A DNA stretch of 64,000 bases from NCBI RefSeq assembly GCF_024158125.1, contig NZ_JAMZFT010000004.1, positions 1-64,000 of the forward strand, written 5' to 3'. Under the pieces are notes generated by a model that was given only the letters and a program-made list of their open reading frames with translations, did no database searches and had not been told where the DNA came from. Both the position numbers and the translations under genes were made by a program. Within the stretch, counting starts at the first letter, position 1; each line of letters begins with the position of its first letter. Of the stretch, positions 1-8,757 are shown piece by piece. The DNA comes from Futiania mangrovi. GTDB taxonomy: Bacteria; Pseudomonadota; Alphaproteobacteria; Futianiales; Futianiaceae.

Positions 1-93
1 GCCAATGATACTGTGTCAAAAGACACGGGAAAGTCGGTAACCGCCAAGCCTAAACAGTCAAGAAAAACAAACCTCTCCTGATGTTCTCATTGC

Positions 94-171
<78 letters not shown>

Positions 172-203
172 CTTTACCGAACGGATCACGTTTGGATTGC
201 CAG

Positions 204-224
204 CCCCTCGTTGAGGGGTTTTTT
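204..224 (+). terminator. Rho-independent terminator after tRNA-fMet
   Basis: CCCCTC (204-209) pairs with GAGGGG (213-218) around a 3-nt loop and is followed directly by a run of six T. It lies 34 nt past the tRNA CCA end. No gene is visible between this site and the stop of the next gene at 427. Confidence 0.85.
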
Positions 225-426
225 GTTTTGGGGTTTTCGCCGGCAGTGCGGTGAGAGTTCCCGTGTCGGGGGGAGTGCCCGTTCAAAAGAGGGCGGTCAT
301 GGCAATGCGTCTCCACGCCCCGGTAGCAAGCGCTGTGGGCTGTGCTGTCTGGCTGGACTGGCGCGGCGAGCCGGGTTGCGTATCACGGGGGTCGTGGACG
401 CTGGCTCGTCCGCGCCGCGCGCATCT

Positions 427-1407
427 CTACGGTTCGATCACGATCTTGCCGAGGTGCGTGTTGGTGCGCATGAGGTCGTAGGCGCTCGTAATGTCCTCTA
501 GGGGGAAGGCAGCGACGACGGGCAGGGCAATGCGTCCCGCCTCGACATGGTGCTGCAGGGCCTCCGCGGTCGCGGCGACGATCGCCGCGATCTCCACGTC
601 AGAGCGGGTGCGGAAGGTGACGCCGATATAGCTCAGCCGCTTCAGCGCATGCAGGTCGAATTCGAACGGGCCGGACATGCCGCCGAGACGGCCGACGTTG
701 ACGATCCGGCCAAGGATCGCTGCGGCCAGCATGCTGCCGTTAACCGTTTCGCCGGACACCATGTCGATGACGAGGTCGACGCCCTTGCCGCCGGTGAGTG
801 TGCGCACCCGCTCCGGCCAGTTCGGATCGGTCGTGTTCACGCCCTCGTCCATGCCATGCGCCTTGAGCGCGGCAAGCTTCTCGTCCGAGCGGGAGGCGCC
901 GATCACCACCGACGCGCCCATCAGCTTCGCGATCTGCATGCCGACGATGCCGACGCCCGATGCCGCGCCTTGTACGAGGACGCTCTCGCCCGACCTGAGG
1001 CCGCCATTGGTCACGATGGCGTCGTACATGGTCTGCAGGGCGACCGGCAGGGTCGCCGCCGTGCGCCAATCCACGCCCGCGGGCACCGGCATGGCGTGGC
1101 GCTGGTCGATGACGCAATAGCCCGCATAGGCCCCCGCCGTCATGCCCATCACCCTGTCGCCGGGCGTCCATCGCTCGACACCGTCGCCCGCCGCGACGAC
1201 CTCGCCCGCGAACTCAAGCCCCGCGATGGGGTAGCTTTGGCCCGCGCCGACCTGCCGGTGGTTGGCATTTAGCGCGAGGTCCGCGCGGTTGAGGCCCGCG
1301 GCCTTCACGCGGACGAGAAGCTGGCCGGCGGACGGCGCGGGGTCGGGAATGTCCTGGACCGAAAGAGCTTTCGTGCCGTTCGTCTCGACGATCAGTGCGG
1401 CGCGCAT
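427..1407 (-). CDS. Zinc-independent NAD(P)H:quinone oxidoreductase family protein
   Basis: This 326-aa protein belongs to the medium-chain dehydrogenase/reductase superfamily, quinone-oxidoreductase branch. The N-terminal GroES-like domain (roughly residues 1-120) carries LNRADL and GLEFAGEV. The Rossmann half holds the NADPH-binding sequence QGAASGVGIVGMQIAK. The catalytic and structural zinc ligands of alcohol dehydrogenases are absent, as expected for this branch. The likely role is NADPH-dependent reduction of a quinone, enone or enoyl substrate in the cytoplasm. It lies 21 nt downstream of an enoyl-CoA hydratase on the same strand, so the two are probably cotranscribed. The true substrate cannot be read from sequence. 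Confidence 0.85.
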   Translation of the reverse strand: MRAALIVETNGTKALSVQDIPDPAPSAGQLLVRVKAAGLNRADLALNANHRQVGAGQSYPIAGLEFAGEVVAAGDGVERWTPGDRVMGMTAGAYAGYCVIDQRHAMPVPAGVDWRTAATLPVALQTMYDAIVTNGGLRSGESVLVQGAASGVGIVGMQIAKLMGASVVIGASRSDEKLAALKAHGMDEGVNTTDPNWPERVRTLTGGKGVDLVIDMVSGETVNGSMLAAAILGRIVNVGRLGGMSGPFEFDLHALKRLSYIGVTFRTRSDVEIAAIVAATAEALQHHVEAGRIALPVVAAFPLEDITSAYDLMRTNTHLGKIVIEP

Positions 1408-1428
1408 CGCGTGTCCCCCTTTGTCCGT

Positions 1429-2226
1429 TCAGCGGCCCTTGAAGCGGGCGTCGCGCTTCTCGCGGAAGGCGGTGGTGCCCTCGTCGAGGTCCTCGGTGTT
1501 GCCGAGATCGCGGAAGGAGCGGGATTCGAAGCGCAGCCCGTCCTCCATCGTCCGTCCGAGGGAGCGCAGCATCACCTCCTTGCCCAATTGCTGGGCGAGC
1601 GGGGCGCGCGTCGCCAGCTTCGTGGCATAGGCGACCGTCTCCTCCAGCAGGGTTTCCTGCGGCACGATCCGGTTGACGAGGCCGATGCGGAACGCGTGCT
1701 CGGCGTCGATCCGGTCTCCCGACAGAAACATCTCCATGGCGTTGCCGAGGCCGACGATCCACGGCAGGCGTATCAGTGCGCCGTCGCACGGGTGGAAGCC
1801 CCACTTCACGTCCTGGATCGCGAACTCCGCGTTGGGCGAGCAGAAGCGCATGTCGCAGGCCAGCGAAATCTCCAGCCCGCCGGAGATGGCGAAACCGTTC
1901 ACCGCGGCGATGACGGGCTTCCAGATTTCCATGTTCCGGGTGATGCCGCCGATCCCGTAGCCATTGGTATATTTCTGCCGGAATTCGGGGAGCGGGCGCC
2001 CGCCGAAATTCATCGTGTAGGTCTTGAGGTCGGCCCCCGCGCAGAATGCCTTGGAGCCCGCACCCGTGAGCACGCACACGCGCGCGTCGTCGTCCGCGTC
2101 GAACTCTTCCAGCGCGGCGGCAAGCGCGTCGTTCGCCGCGAAGTCGAGGGAGTTCATCTTGTCCGGGCGGTTGATCGTGACGATCCGCACGTGGCCCTGG
2201 CTTTCGTAAAGGATGTCCTCGCTCAC
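1429..2226 (-). CDS. Enoyl-CoA hydratase/isomerase family protein
   Basis: A 265-aa crotonase. I chose the GTG start because AGGGAGG sits just upstream; the frame stays open further upstream but encodes non-crotonase sequence. FCAGADLK forms the oxyanion-hole segment and GGLEISLACD carries the first catalytic Glu of classical hydratases. The second catalytic Glu is replaced by Asp (AIQDVKWG), so hydratase activity is plausible but unproven. It is the first gene of a two-gene operon with the quinone oxidoreductase, and is divergent from the Liv-type transporter at 2863. Confidence 0.85.
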   Translation of the reverse strand: MSEDILYESQGHVRIVTINRPDKMNSLDFAANDALAAALEEFDADDDARVCVLTGAGSKAFCAGADLKTYTMNFGGRPLPEFRQKYTNGYGIGGITRNMEIWKPVIAAVNGFAISGGLEISLACDMRFCSPNAEFAIQDVKWGFHPCDGALIRLPWIVGLGNAMEMFLSGDRIDAEHAFRIGLVNRIVPQETLLEETVAYATKLATRAPLAQQLGKEVMLRSLGRTMEDGLRFESRSFRDLGNTEDLDEGTTAFREKRDARFKGR

Positions 2227-2862
2227 GCTTTCGATCCTCCCTTGCGAGCAATGTGTGGCAGTGCGCTTCTCCGCGCGACGACCTCGGGCGCACTTTTCCG
2301 TTTGCACAAGCCTAAGGGCGGCACCGGCCCCAAGTCCCGAAAAACTGGCGTATTTTCTGTGGGGCACGCATGCATACCAACTATGCAGCGGCTTGCTTCC
2401 GGAGGCCCTGACGCGGGACCGGGCGGGTTGCGCCACGCGGGCGATGGGTCGTGAGGGGCGGTGTGCGGCGCACCATCCCCATGCTTCCATATGTCGAAAT
2501 GACGTTCAACTGATCGAAATATTGTGGAAATTTCCTGTGCGGCGGTGCGCAAGAACTGCACCCGGATCCGCTCCGCTCCGCATGTTCGGAAGGATGCGTC
2601 GTTGCCCCCTCGATAGGTCTTTCCCATGAGACCTTTGTGGCGGGCCAGGGGGAGGGCCGATTGACGGACCCCTCTGTTTTCCGTACCGTTTCTCGAACAA
2701 GCGTTCGGTTACGTCGATCTCTCATCCCGCGTCCTGCGACAGTGCAATGGCAGGAGGGAGGGCGGTCCTGCAACCCGCAAGCGGTGCTCCACGACAATGG
2801 CACCTGCGGGAACGGGTGAGTTTTGCCCGCACGAAACGAAAACAAGGTCAAGGGAGGCAAGC
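2227..2862. other. Divergent intergenic region, 636 bp
   Basis: No convincing gene is present; short open frames here lack ribosome binding sites and recognisable sequence. The region should hold the promoters of the hydratase operon (-) and the transporter operon (+). It contains two palindromes, TGCATA-N5-TATGCA at 2371-2387 and GGAAATTTCC at 2526-2535. It also has two TCGAAAT direct repeats 20 bp apart (2494 and 2514). Confidence 0.6.
2371..2387. promoter_or_regulatory. Candidate operator, inverted repeat TGCATA-N5-TATGCA
   Basis: Perfect 6-bp arms are separated by 5 bp in the divergent region between the hydratase operon and the first Liv-type transporter. The size fits a dimeric helix-turn-helix repressor. 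No regulator gene is adjacent, so the binding protein is unknown. Confidence 0.35.
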
Positions 2863-3993
2863 ATGTTCGGGACGAGGGGCATGACAGCGGTGCTCGCGGG
2901 CGTCTTCGCCGTCGCGGGGCCGGCAGCGGCCGAAACGGTGAAGATCGGCGCCGTGCAGGGTTTGAGCGGCCCGCCCGCGATCGTCGATTTCGGCGAGAGC
3001 TACCTGCAGGGCAACCAGCTTGCGCTGAAGGAGTACAATGCGAACAATCCGAAGCACCAGATCGAATTCATCGTCTACAACGACGAGGCGAACCCGCAGC
3101 GCGCGGTCTCGCTGGTGCAGCGCCTGATCAGCAACGACCAGGTCTCGATCGTGGTCGGTACCGTGAACAGCGGCAATGTCGCCGCCTTCGCGCCGATCAT
3201 GCAGCAGGCCCGCGTGCCGCTGATGGCCGGGCCGGCGATCGCGACCAACATCACGGCGAAATTCATCGACCAGGATCCGAGCTACATCTTCCGCTGCTCG
3301 ATGGTCGAGAAGTACCAGGTCGATGCGATCCTCGACTGGGGCGTGAAGACCTTCGACAAGATCGGCATGCTCCACGGCACCACGGGCTACGGCATGTTCG
3401 CCGCCGGCGAGATCCAGAAGGGCATGGAGGAGCGGGGCGTCAAGCTCGTCGCGGTCGAGAGCGGCTCGCCGCAGGCCAATGATGTGACGCCGCAGGCGCT
3501 GCAGCTGAAGAACGCAGGCGCGGAACTTGTCCTGCTGTTCCACGACAGCTTCGAGCTTCTGTACCGCGCGCTGCCCAAGGCCGACTACCGGCCCGTGATC
3601 GCGGGCAACTGGGGCATGTCCTCGCAGATGATCCTGAACATCCTCGGCAAGGAGGCGCTCGAAGGCTCCGTCATGGGGCAGGCGCTCGACATGAACGACC
3701 CCAAGGCGCAGGAGTTCGATGCGAAGATGAAGGCCGAATACGGCGACAAGTACCGCTGGCCGGTCGTCGCCTCGCTCGGCTACGACGCAATGCGCCTCGT
3801 CCTGCAGGCCGTGGACATGGCCGGGGGCGACCGCGATGCGATCCGTGACGCGCTGGAGAAGATCGACAATTTCGACGCCGTCTCCGGCACGCCCGCCAAG
3901 CCGTTCGGCCCGAAGGATCACGAGTGCCTCGACGCCGACAACGTGTTCCTCGGCGTGTGGCGCGACGGCCAGGTCGTGAAGCTCGAGCAGTAG
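2863..3993 (+). CDS. ABC transporter substrate-binding protein, Liv (branched-chain amino acid) family
   Basis: A 376-aa periplasmic binding protein of the type I Leu/Ile/Val fold. The ATG at 2863 follows GGGAGG and gives a clean signal peptide of about 20 residues ending ...PAAAE. An upstream in-frame start would bury the signal peptide. The mature protein begins VKIGAVQGLSGP, typical of Liv/aromatic-acid binding proteins. It is the first gene of an operon with permease, fused permease-ATPase and ATPase genes. The nearby thiolase and acyl-CoA ligase suggest an organic acid or amino-acid-derived ligand, but the ligand is not readable from sequence. Confidence 0.9.
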   Translation: MFGTRGMTAVLAGVFAVAGPAAAETVKIGAVQGLSGPPAIVDFGESYLQGNQLALKEYNANNPKHQIEFIVYNDEANPQRAVSLVQRLISNDQVSIVVGTVNSGNVAAFAPIMQQARVPLMAGPAIATNITAKFIDQDPSYIFRCSMVEKYQVDAILDWGVKTFDKIGMLHGTTGYGMFAAGEIQKGMEERGVKLVAVESGSPQANDVTPQALQLKNAGAELVLLFHDSFELLYRALPKADYRPVIAGNWGMSSQMILNILGKEALEGSVMGQALDMNDPKAQEFDAKMKAEYGDKYRWPVVASLGYDAMRLVLQAVDMAGGDRDAIRDALEKIDNFDAVSGTPAKPFGPKDHECLDADNVFLGVWRDGQVVKLEQ

Positions 3994-4004
3994 GAAAAGC
4001 GGTG

Positions 4005-4052
4005 GCAGGTCCGGTCCGGGGCACCCGCGGGGGGCGTCCCGGGCCGGTCTGC
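4005..4052 (+). repeat. GC-rich imperfect stem-loop between binding-protein and permease genes
   Basis: GCAG, CCGG and CCGGG on the left pair with CCCGG, CCGG and CTGC on the right, with small bulges. There is no T-tract. The position between a binding-protein gene and its permease suggests an mRNA-stabilising or attenuating element that keeps binding-protein levels high; this is inference. Confidence 0.5.
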
Positions 4053-4105
4053 ATCGCTCACTGCCGTCCTTCGCGGCCAACTTCTCCGAACACATGGGCG
4101 GGACC

Positions 4106-5005
4106 ATGAGTCTGTCTGATTTCGTTCAGGTGCTGATCACGGGCATCGCCATGGGGGGCATCTACACCCTGATGGGGAAGGGCCTCTTCATCACCTTCCT
4201 GACGACGCGCGCGCTCAATTTCGGGCAGGGCGACTTCCTGATGATCGCGTCCTTCATGGCGATGGCCATGATGCTGTCCGGCGTGCCGGTGATCGTCACG
4301 GTGGCGGTCACGCTGCTGGTGATGATTGTGCTGGGTCTCGTGCTGGAGCGCGTGGCGATCCGGCCCCTGTCGGTGCACCTTGAAGGCAGCGGCGCGAGCC
4401 TGGCCTGGATCCTGACCACGCTGGGCTTCGGCATGTTGCTGCAGAACGTGGTGACGCTCGTCTGGGGCAAGTCGCGCTACTATTCGCCGCCGCTCTTCTC
4501 GTCCGGCGAAAGCCAGGTCGTGACGATCTTCGGCGCAGGCGTCTATCTGGAGGAGCTGGTGGTAGCGGGCCTCGCGCTGCTGGCGGTCGCGGCACTCTAC
4601 TGGCTGCTGTTCCGGCACCGTTGGGGCAAGGAGATCTCGGCGGTGGCCTTCGACAAGGACACCGCCGCGCTGCTCGGCATCAACGTGCGCCGCGTGGTGA
4701 TGCTCTCCTACGCGATCATGGGCGTGCTGACCGCGGTGGCGGGCATCCTCGTCGGCCCGATCACGACGGTGCAATCGCACATGGGCCTTCTCTTCATCGT
4801 CAAGGGCTTCGCGGCGGTGTGCATCGGCGGGTTCGTGAACCCGGTCGGCATCCTGATCGCGGGCATCGGCTTCGGGGTCGTAGAGGCGTTCAGCAACTAT
4901 TTCGATTCCGCCTTCGGGGACCTCTACCCGTTCGTGCTGTTCCTTCTCTTCATCGTCGTGCGGCCGGCCGGCATCTTCGCCGAGCACCGCGCGGATGTCC
5001 GGTAG
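4106..5005 (+). CDS. livH: Liv-type ABC transporter permease (LivH family)
   Basis: A 299-aa very hydrophobic inner-membrane protein, the usual LivH length. It starts MSLSDFVQVLITGIAMGGIYTL and has the LNFGQGDFLM segment conserved in LivH permeases near the first membrane spans. An ATG 12 nt upstream (4094) is an alternative start. It would form the transmembrane channel with the permease half of the next gene, 9 bp downstream. The gene sits between the binding protein (2863) and the fused permease-ATPase (5015). Confidence 0.9.
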   Translation: MSLSDFVQVLITGIAMGGIYTLMGKGLFITFLTTRALNFGQGDFLMIASFMAMAMMLSGVPVIVTVAVTLLVMIVLGLVLERVAIRPLSVHLEGSGASLAWILTTLGFGMLLQNVVTLVWGKSRYYSPPLFSSGESQVVTIFGAGVYLEELVVAGLALLAVAALYWLLFRHRWGKEISAVAFDKDTAALLGINVRRVVMLSYAIMGVLTAVAGILVGPITTVQSHMGLLFIVKGFAAVCIGGFVNPVGILIAGIGFGVVEAFSNYFDSAFGDLYPFVLFLLFIVVRPAGIFAEHRADVR

Positions 5006-5014
5006 GCCAGAGGC

Positions 5015-6784
5015 ATGCATCACATCCGCTACATCGTCGCCGCGCTGCTGATCGCCGGACTGCCCTACCTGGCGCCGAACGACTACTACCTGCACATGGC
5101 GCAGGACATCGCCATGGTCGCCATCGCGGCGATCGGGCTCAACATCCTGCTGGGACTCTCGGGCCAGTTGTCGCTGGGACAGGCCGGGTTCTTCGCGCTG
5201 GGCGGATACGGCTCGGGCATTCTCGCCACCAACTATGGCTGGCCGCTGTGGGCCAGCATCCCCGTCGGCATCGCCGTCGCCGCGGTGGCTGGGGTCCTGA
5301 TCGGTCTCGTGGCGCTGCGCGCGCGGACGCACTACCTCGCCATGGCGACGCTCGCCTTCGGCCTGATCGTGGAGATCCTGGCGCAGCGTTGGGTCGACCT
5401 GACGGGCGGCTCGATGGGCCTGATCGGGGTGCCGCAGCTCAACCTCGGCGATTTCGCGAACGGGTCGCTCTATTTCTTCTGGATCGTCGCGGGCACACTC
5501 CTCGTGGTGCAGATGCTCAACGACTACCTGATGCAGTCGCACCAGGGCCGCGTGCTGCACTCGATCCGCGAGAGCGAGAGCTTCGCGCAGACAGTGGGCA
5601 TCAACGCTGCCGTTTGGCGCGCGGGCGTGTTCGTCGCCGCGGCGGTCCTGGCCGGCATCTCCGGCATCTTCTTCGTGCACCAGTCGGGCTATGTCAGCAG
5701 CGACGCATTCGGCCTCGACCGCTCCATCGCGCTACTGATCGCGGTCGTGATCGGCGGGCTGGGGCGGCAATACGGCCCGCTGGTCGGAGCCGTCGTCGTG
5801 GTGCTGCTGAACCAGTTCATCGCCGATCTTTACGAGTACGCGATGTTCATCTTCGGCGGCATCCTGCTGGGGGTGATGCTGTTCTTCCCCGGCGGCGCGG
5901 TCGGCATGTTCGAGCTGGCCTTCGGCCGGTTCCGCCGTGCAGCCGACCGGGAGAGCGACCGTCCCTCGGGCGAGCGGCCAGCCCCGCGGCATTTCACGCG
6001 CACGGCCGCCGCGGGCGACGGCCCCGTGCTGGAACTCGAAGGCGTCAGCAAGTCGTATGCCGGCGTCGTCGCGGTCGACAAGCTGAGCATGGCCATCCAA
6101 CCGGGCACCATCCATGCGCTGATCGGCCCCAATGGGGCGGGCAAGAGCACGGCCATCAACGTGATCGCCGGTCTCTACCGCGCGAACGGCGGCACGATCC
6201 GCTTCCGTGGCCAGGACATCACGGAGCTTGCAGCCTGGCGGCGCGCGCGGCTCGGCATCGCGCGGACGTTCCAGAACCTCCAGCTGATCCGCAACCTGAC
6301 GGTCTGCGAGAACGTGATGCTGGGCCTCCGCGAGGGGCAGCGCGGCTTCGTGCCGGGCTTTGCGCGCTGGCTTGCCACGCCGCGCTTCGAGGCGGAGGAG
6401 CGCGAGGAGGCGATGGAGCTTCTGCGCTATCTCGGCATTGCCCGCTTCGCCGACGTGAAGCCCGGCAGCCTGTCCTACGGCCACCGCAAGCTGTGCGAAC
6501 TGGCCCGCGCGCTGGCGCAGCGCCCGACGCTCATGCTGCTCGACGAGCCCATCGCGGGCCTCAACGACGAGGAGGTGCGCGAGATCGCCAACGCCATCAA
6601 GCTGCTGCGCGAGCTTGGCATCACTGTGCTGATCGTCGAGCACAACATGGGCTTCGTCATGAGCGTGAGCGATGCGGTGACGGTCCTCGACTATGGCGAG
6701 CGGATCGCGCAGGGCACGCCGGAGGAGGTCCAGCGCGACCCGAAGGTGATCGCCGCCTATCTCGGAACGGAGCCGGTGTCGTGA
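5015..6784 (+). CDS. Fused Liv-type permease (LivM) and ATPase (LivG)
   Basis: A 589-aa protein joining two normally separate subunits. Residues 1 to about 300 form a LivM-like membrane domain (LNILLGLSGQLSLGQAGFFA). After a charged linker (about 305-335), residues 336-589 are a LivG ATPase with Walker A GPNGAGKST (371-379), signature LSYGH and Walker B LMLLDEPIAGLN. The frame is continuous across the joint, so this is a real fusion. The stop overlaps the GTG start of the LivF gene. The fusion fixes one permease and one ATPase in a 1:1 ratio. Confidence 0.92.
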   Translation: MHHIRYIVAALLIAGLPYLAPNDYYLHMAQDIAMVAIAAIGLNILLGLSGQLSLGQAGFFALGGYGSGILATNYGWPLWASIPVGIAVAAVAGVLIGLVALRARTHYLAMATLAFGLIVEILAQRWVDLTGGSMGLIGVPQLNLGDFANGSLYFFWIVAGTLLVVQMLNDYLMQSHQGRVLHSIRESESFAQTVGINAAVWRAGVFVAAAVLAGISGIFFVHQSGYVSSDAFGLDRSIALLIAVVIGGLGRQYGPLVGAVVVVLLNQFIADLYEYAMFIFGGILLGVMLFFPGGAVGMFELAFGRFRRAADRESDRPSGERPAPRHFTRTAAAGDGPVLELEGVSKSYAGVVAVDKLSMAIQPGTIHALIGPNGAGKSTAINVIAGLYRANGGTIRFRGQDITELAAWRRARLGIARTFQNLQLIRNLTVCENVMLGLREGQRGFVPGFARWLATPRFEAEEREEAMELLRYLGIARFADVKPGSLSYGHRKLCELARALAQRPTLMLLDEPIAGLNDEEVREIANAIKLLRELGITVLIVEHNMGFVMSVSDAVTVLDYGERIAQGTPEEVQRDPKVIAAYLGTEPVS

Positions 6785-7488
6785 TCGAAGCGAGAGACAT
6801 TTCCGTCAGGATCGGCGAGATCGAGATCCTCCACGGCATCGACCTCGACGTGCCGAACGGCTCCGTCGTGACGGTGGTCGGAGCCAATGGCGCGGGCAAG
6901 ACGACACTGCTGCGCGTGCTCTCACGCCTGGCGCCGCTGACCAAGGGAACGATCCGCTTCGACGGCGAAGTCATCGACCGGATGGAGCCGCACAAGCTCG
7001 CCCAGCGGGGGCTGGTACACGTGCCGCAGGGCCGGCAGATCATTCCCAGCCTGTCGGTCGAGGACAATCTGCTGATCGGTGCGAACCGCATCCCCGGCCT
7101 CGAGGATGCGGAGAAGGCCCGCCTGCTGGAGCAGGAATACGCACGCTTCCCCGTGCTGAAGGAGCGCCGCGCGATCCCCGGCGGCTCGCTGTCGGGCGGG
7201 GAGCAGCAGATGCTGGCGGTCTCGCGCGCGCTGATGATGAAGCCGAAGCTGCTGATGCTGGACGAGCCCTCGCTCGGCCTCGCGCCGCAGATCGTGCGCG
7301 CCATCCTCGACGCGCTGCGCGACCTCAGCCGGGACGGCATGACCGTGCTGCTGGTGGAGCAGGCGGCCTTCACCGCGTTGAAGATCGCCGACGTCGGCTA
7401 TGTGCTGCAGAACGGCCGGGTTGTCCTGTCGGGTCCGACAGGAGACCTGCTGAAGGATTCCCGGCTGATCGAACGATACTTGGGTTGA
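6781..7488 (+). CDS. livF: Liv-type ABC transporter ATPase (LivF family)
   Basis: A 235-aa ATPase starting at a GTG that overlaps the stop of the fused permease-ATPase (GTGA). It has Walker A GANGAGKTT, signature LSGGEQQML and Walker B LLMLDEPSLGLAP, with the switch His replaced by Gln-Ala (LLVEQAA) as usual in LivF. It is the cytoplasmic partner of the ATPase half of the previous protein. The overlap implies translational coupling. It closes the transporter part of the operon, and the thiolase starts 20 bp later. Confidence 0.92.
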   Translation: MIEARDISVRIGEIEILHGIDLDVPNGSVVTVVGANGAGKTTLLRVLSRLAPLTKGTIRFDGEVIDRMEPHKLAQRGLVHVPQGRQIIPSLSVEDNLLIGANRIPGLEDAEKARLLEQEYARFPVLKERRAIPGGSLSGGEQQMLAVSRALMMKPKLLMLDEPSLGLAPQIVRAILDALRDLSRDGMTVLLVEQAAFTALKIADVGYVLQNGRVVLSGPTGDLLKDSRLIERYLG

Positions 7489-7508
7489 GGCAGAAAAGGG
7501 AGGCGGCC

Positions 7509-8747
7509 ATGACGGACGTCTATGTCGTCGGCATCGGAATGACCCCGTTCGGGAGGTTTCTCGACAAGTCGGTCAAGGATCTCACGCGCGAGGCGGTGAC
7601 GGGCGCGCTCGACGATGCGGGCGTGGACAAGGATGCCGTCGGCGCGGCGTTCTTCGCCAATGCCTCGCAGGCCGCGATCGAGGGGCAATACATGATCCCG
7701 GGCGAAATCGCGCTGCGCGACATGGGCATCGGCGGCATCCCGGTAACCAATGTCGAGAACGCATGCGCCAGCGCCAGCACGGCCTTCCACCTCGCCTACG
7801 GGCAGATCAAGGCGGGGCTCACCGACGTGGCGCTCGCGGTCGGGGCGGAGAAGATGTTCGACGCCGACAAGACGAAGAGCTTCGCCGTCTTCAACGGCGC
7901 CTGGGACGTGCACGAGGCCGACAAGATCACCGGCAACCTGATGAAGCTCGCAGAGGGTGTCGAGACGCCGCCGGAGCGGGCCGGAGACAACCGCATGCGC
8001 AGCGTCTTCATGGACGTCTACGCGGCGCTGGCGAAGTTCCACATGAAGACCTTCGGCAGCACGGAGCGGCAGTTCGCCGCCGTCGCGGCCAAGAACCACC
8101 ACCATTCGACCATGAACCCGCTGTCGCAGTACCGCAACGACATGACGGTCGAGGAGGTGCTGGCCGCGCGCATGATCTCGTGGCCGCTGACCCTGCCGAT
8201 GTGTGCGCCGATCAGCGACGGCGCGGCGGCGGCGATCCTGTGCACCGAGGACGCGCTCGACCGCTTCGACCGGTCGCGGGCGGTGAAGGTCCATGCCTCG
8301 GTGCTGGCGACCGGCATCGACAGGCAGCCGGAGGAGGTCGACAAGCACATCACGCACCTCGCGGCGAAGAAGGCTTACGACGTCGCGGGGCTCGGGCCCG
8401 AGGACATGTCGGTGGCCGAGGTACACGACGCCTCCGCCTTCGCCGAGGTGGTGCAGGCCGAAAACCTCGGCTTCTGCGAATTCGGCCAGGGCGGCTGGCT
8501 GGCCGAGCAGGGGGAAACCGCGCTCGGCGGACGCATCCCGATCAACACCTCGGGTGGGCTCGAATCCAAGGGACACCCGATCGGGGCGACGGGCCTCGGC
8601 CAGATCTACGAGCTTGTGACCCAGCTTCGCGGCGAGGCGGGCGCCCGCCAGGTGGAGAAGGCGCGCTTCGCCATCGCGGAGAACGGCGGCGGCTTCCAGG
8701 GTTACGAGGAGGCGGTCGCCTGCATCACGATCCTCGGACGGGAGTAG
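7509..8747 (+). CDS. Thiolase family protein (SCP2-type acetyl-CoA acyltransferase)
   Basis: A 412-aa thiolase-fold enzyme starting at 7509 behind AAGGGAGG. The nucleophilic Cys lies in NVENACASAS and the His of the active site in SKGHPIGATG. The arrangement resembles the SCP-x/lipid-carrier thiolase subfamily more than PhaA or FadA. These enzymes cleave 3-ketoacyl-CoAs, often of bulky or branched acids, with release of acetyl- or propionyl-CoA. It lies in the same run as the Liv transporter (upstream) and an acyl-CoA ligase (10 bp downstream), giving an uptake-activation-thiolysis set. The substrate is unknown. Confidence 0.88.
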   Translation: MTDVYVVGIGMTPFGRFLDKSVKDLTREAVTGALDDAGVDKDAVGAAFFANASQAAIEGQYMIPGEIALRDMGIGGIPVTNVENACASASTAFHLAYGQIKAGLTDVALAVGAEKMFDADKTKSFAVFNGAWDVHEADKITGNLMKLAEGVETPPERAGDNRMRSVFMDVYAALAKFHMKTFGSTERQFAAVAAKNHHHSTMNPLSQYRNDMTVEEVLAARMISWPLTLPMCAPISDGAAAAILCTEDALDRFDRSRAVKVHASVLATGIDRQPEEVDKHITHLAAKKAYDVAGLGPEDMSVAEVHDASAFAEVVQAENLGFCEFGQGGWLAEQGETALGGRIPINTSGGLESKGHPIGATGLGQIYELVTQLRGEAGARQVEKARFAIAENGGGFQGYEEAVACITILGRE

Positions 8748-8757
8748 GGGCCGCGCC

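Noticed and set aside
13-26. Small hairpin GTGTC-AAAA-GACAC at the left edge
   Set aside because: A 5-bp stem without T-tract or context; the gene it might belong to lies outside the window.
2223-2860. Several short open frames in the divergent region
   Set aside because: None has a ribosome site, a recognisable motif or protein-like composition.
4621-7488. One very long open frame ending in the LivF gene, as if a 955-aa fusion
   Set aside because: Its first 720 codons are an out-of-frame shadow of the LivH and LivM-LivG genes, rich in Arg, Gly and Ala. Only the part from GTG 6781 encodes a recognisable ATPase.
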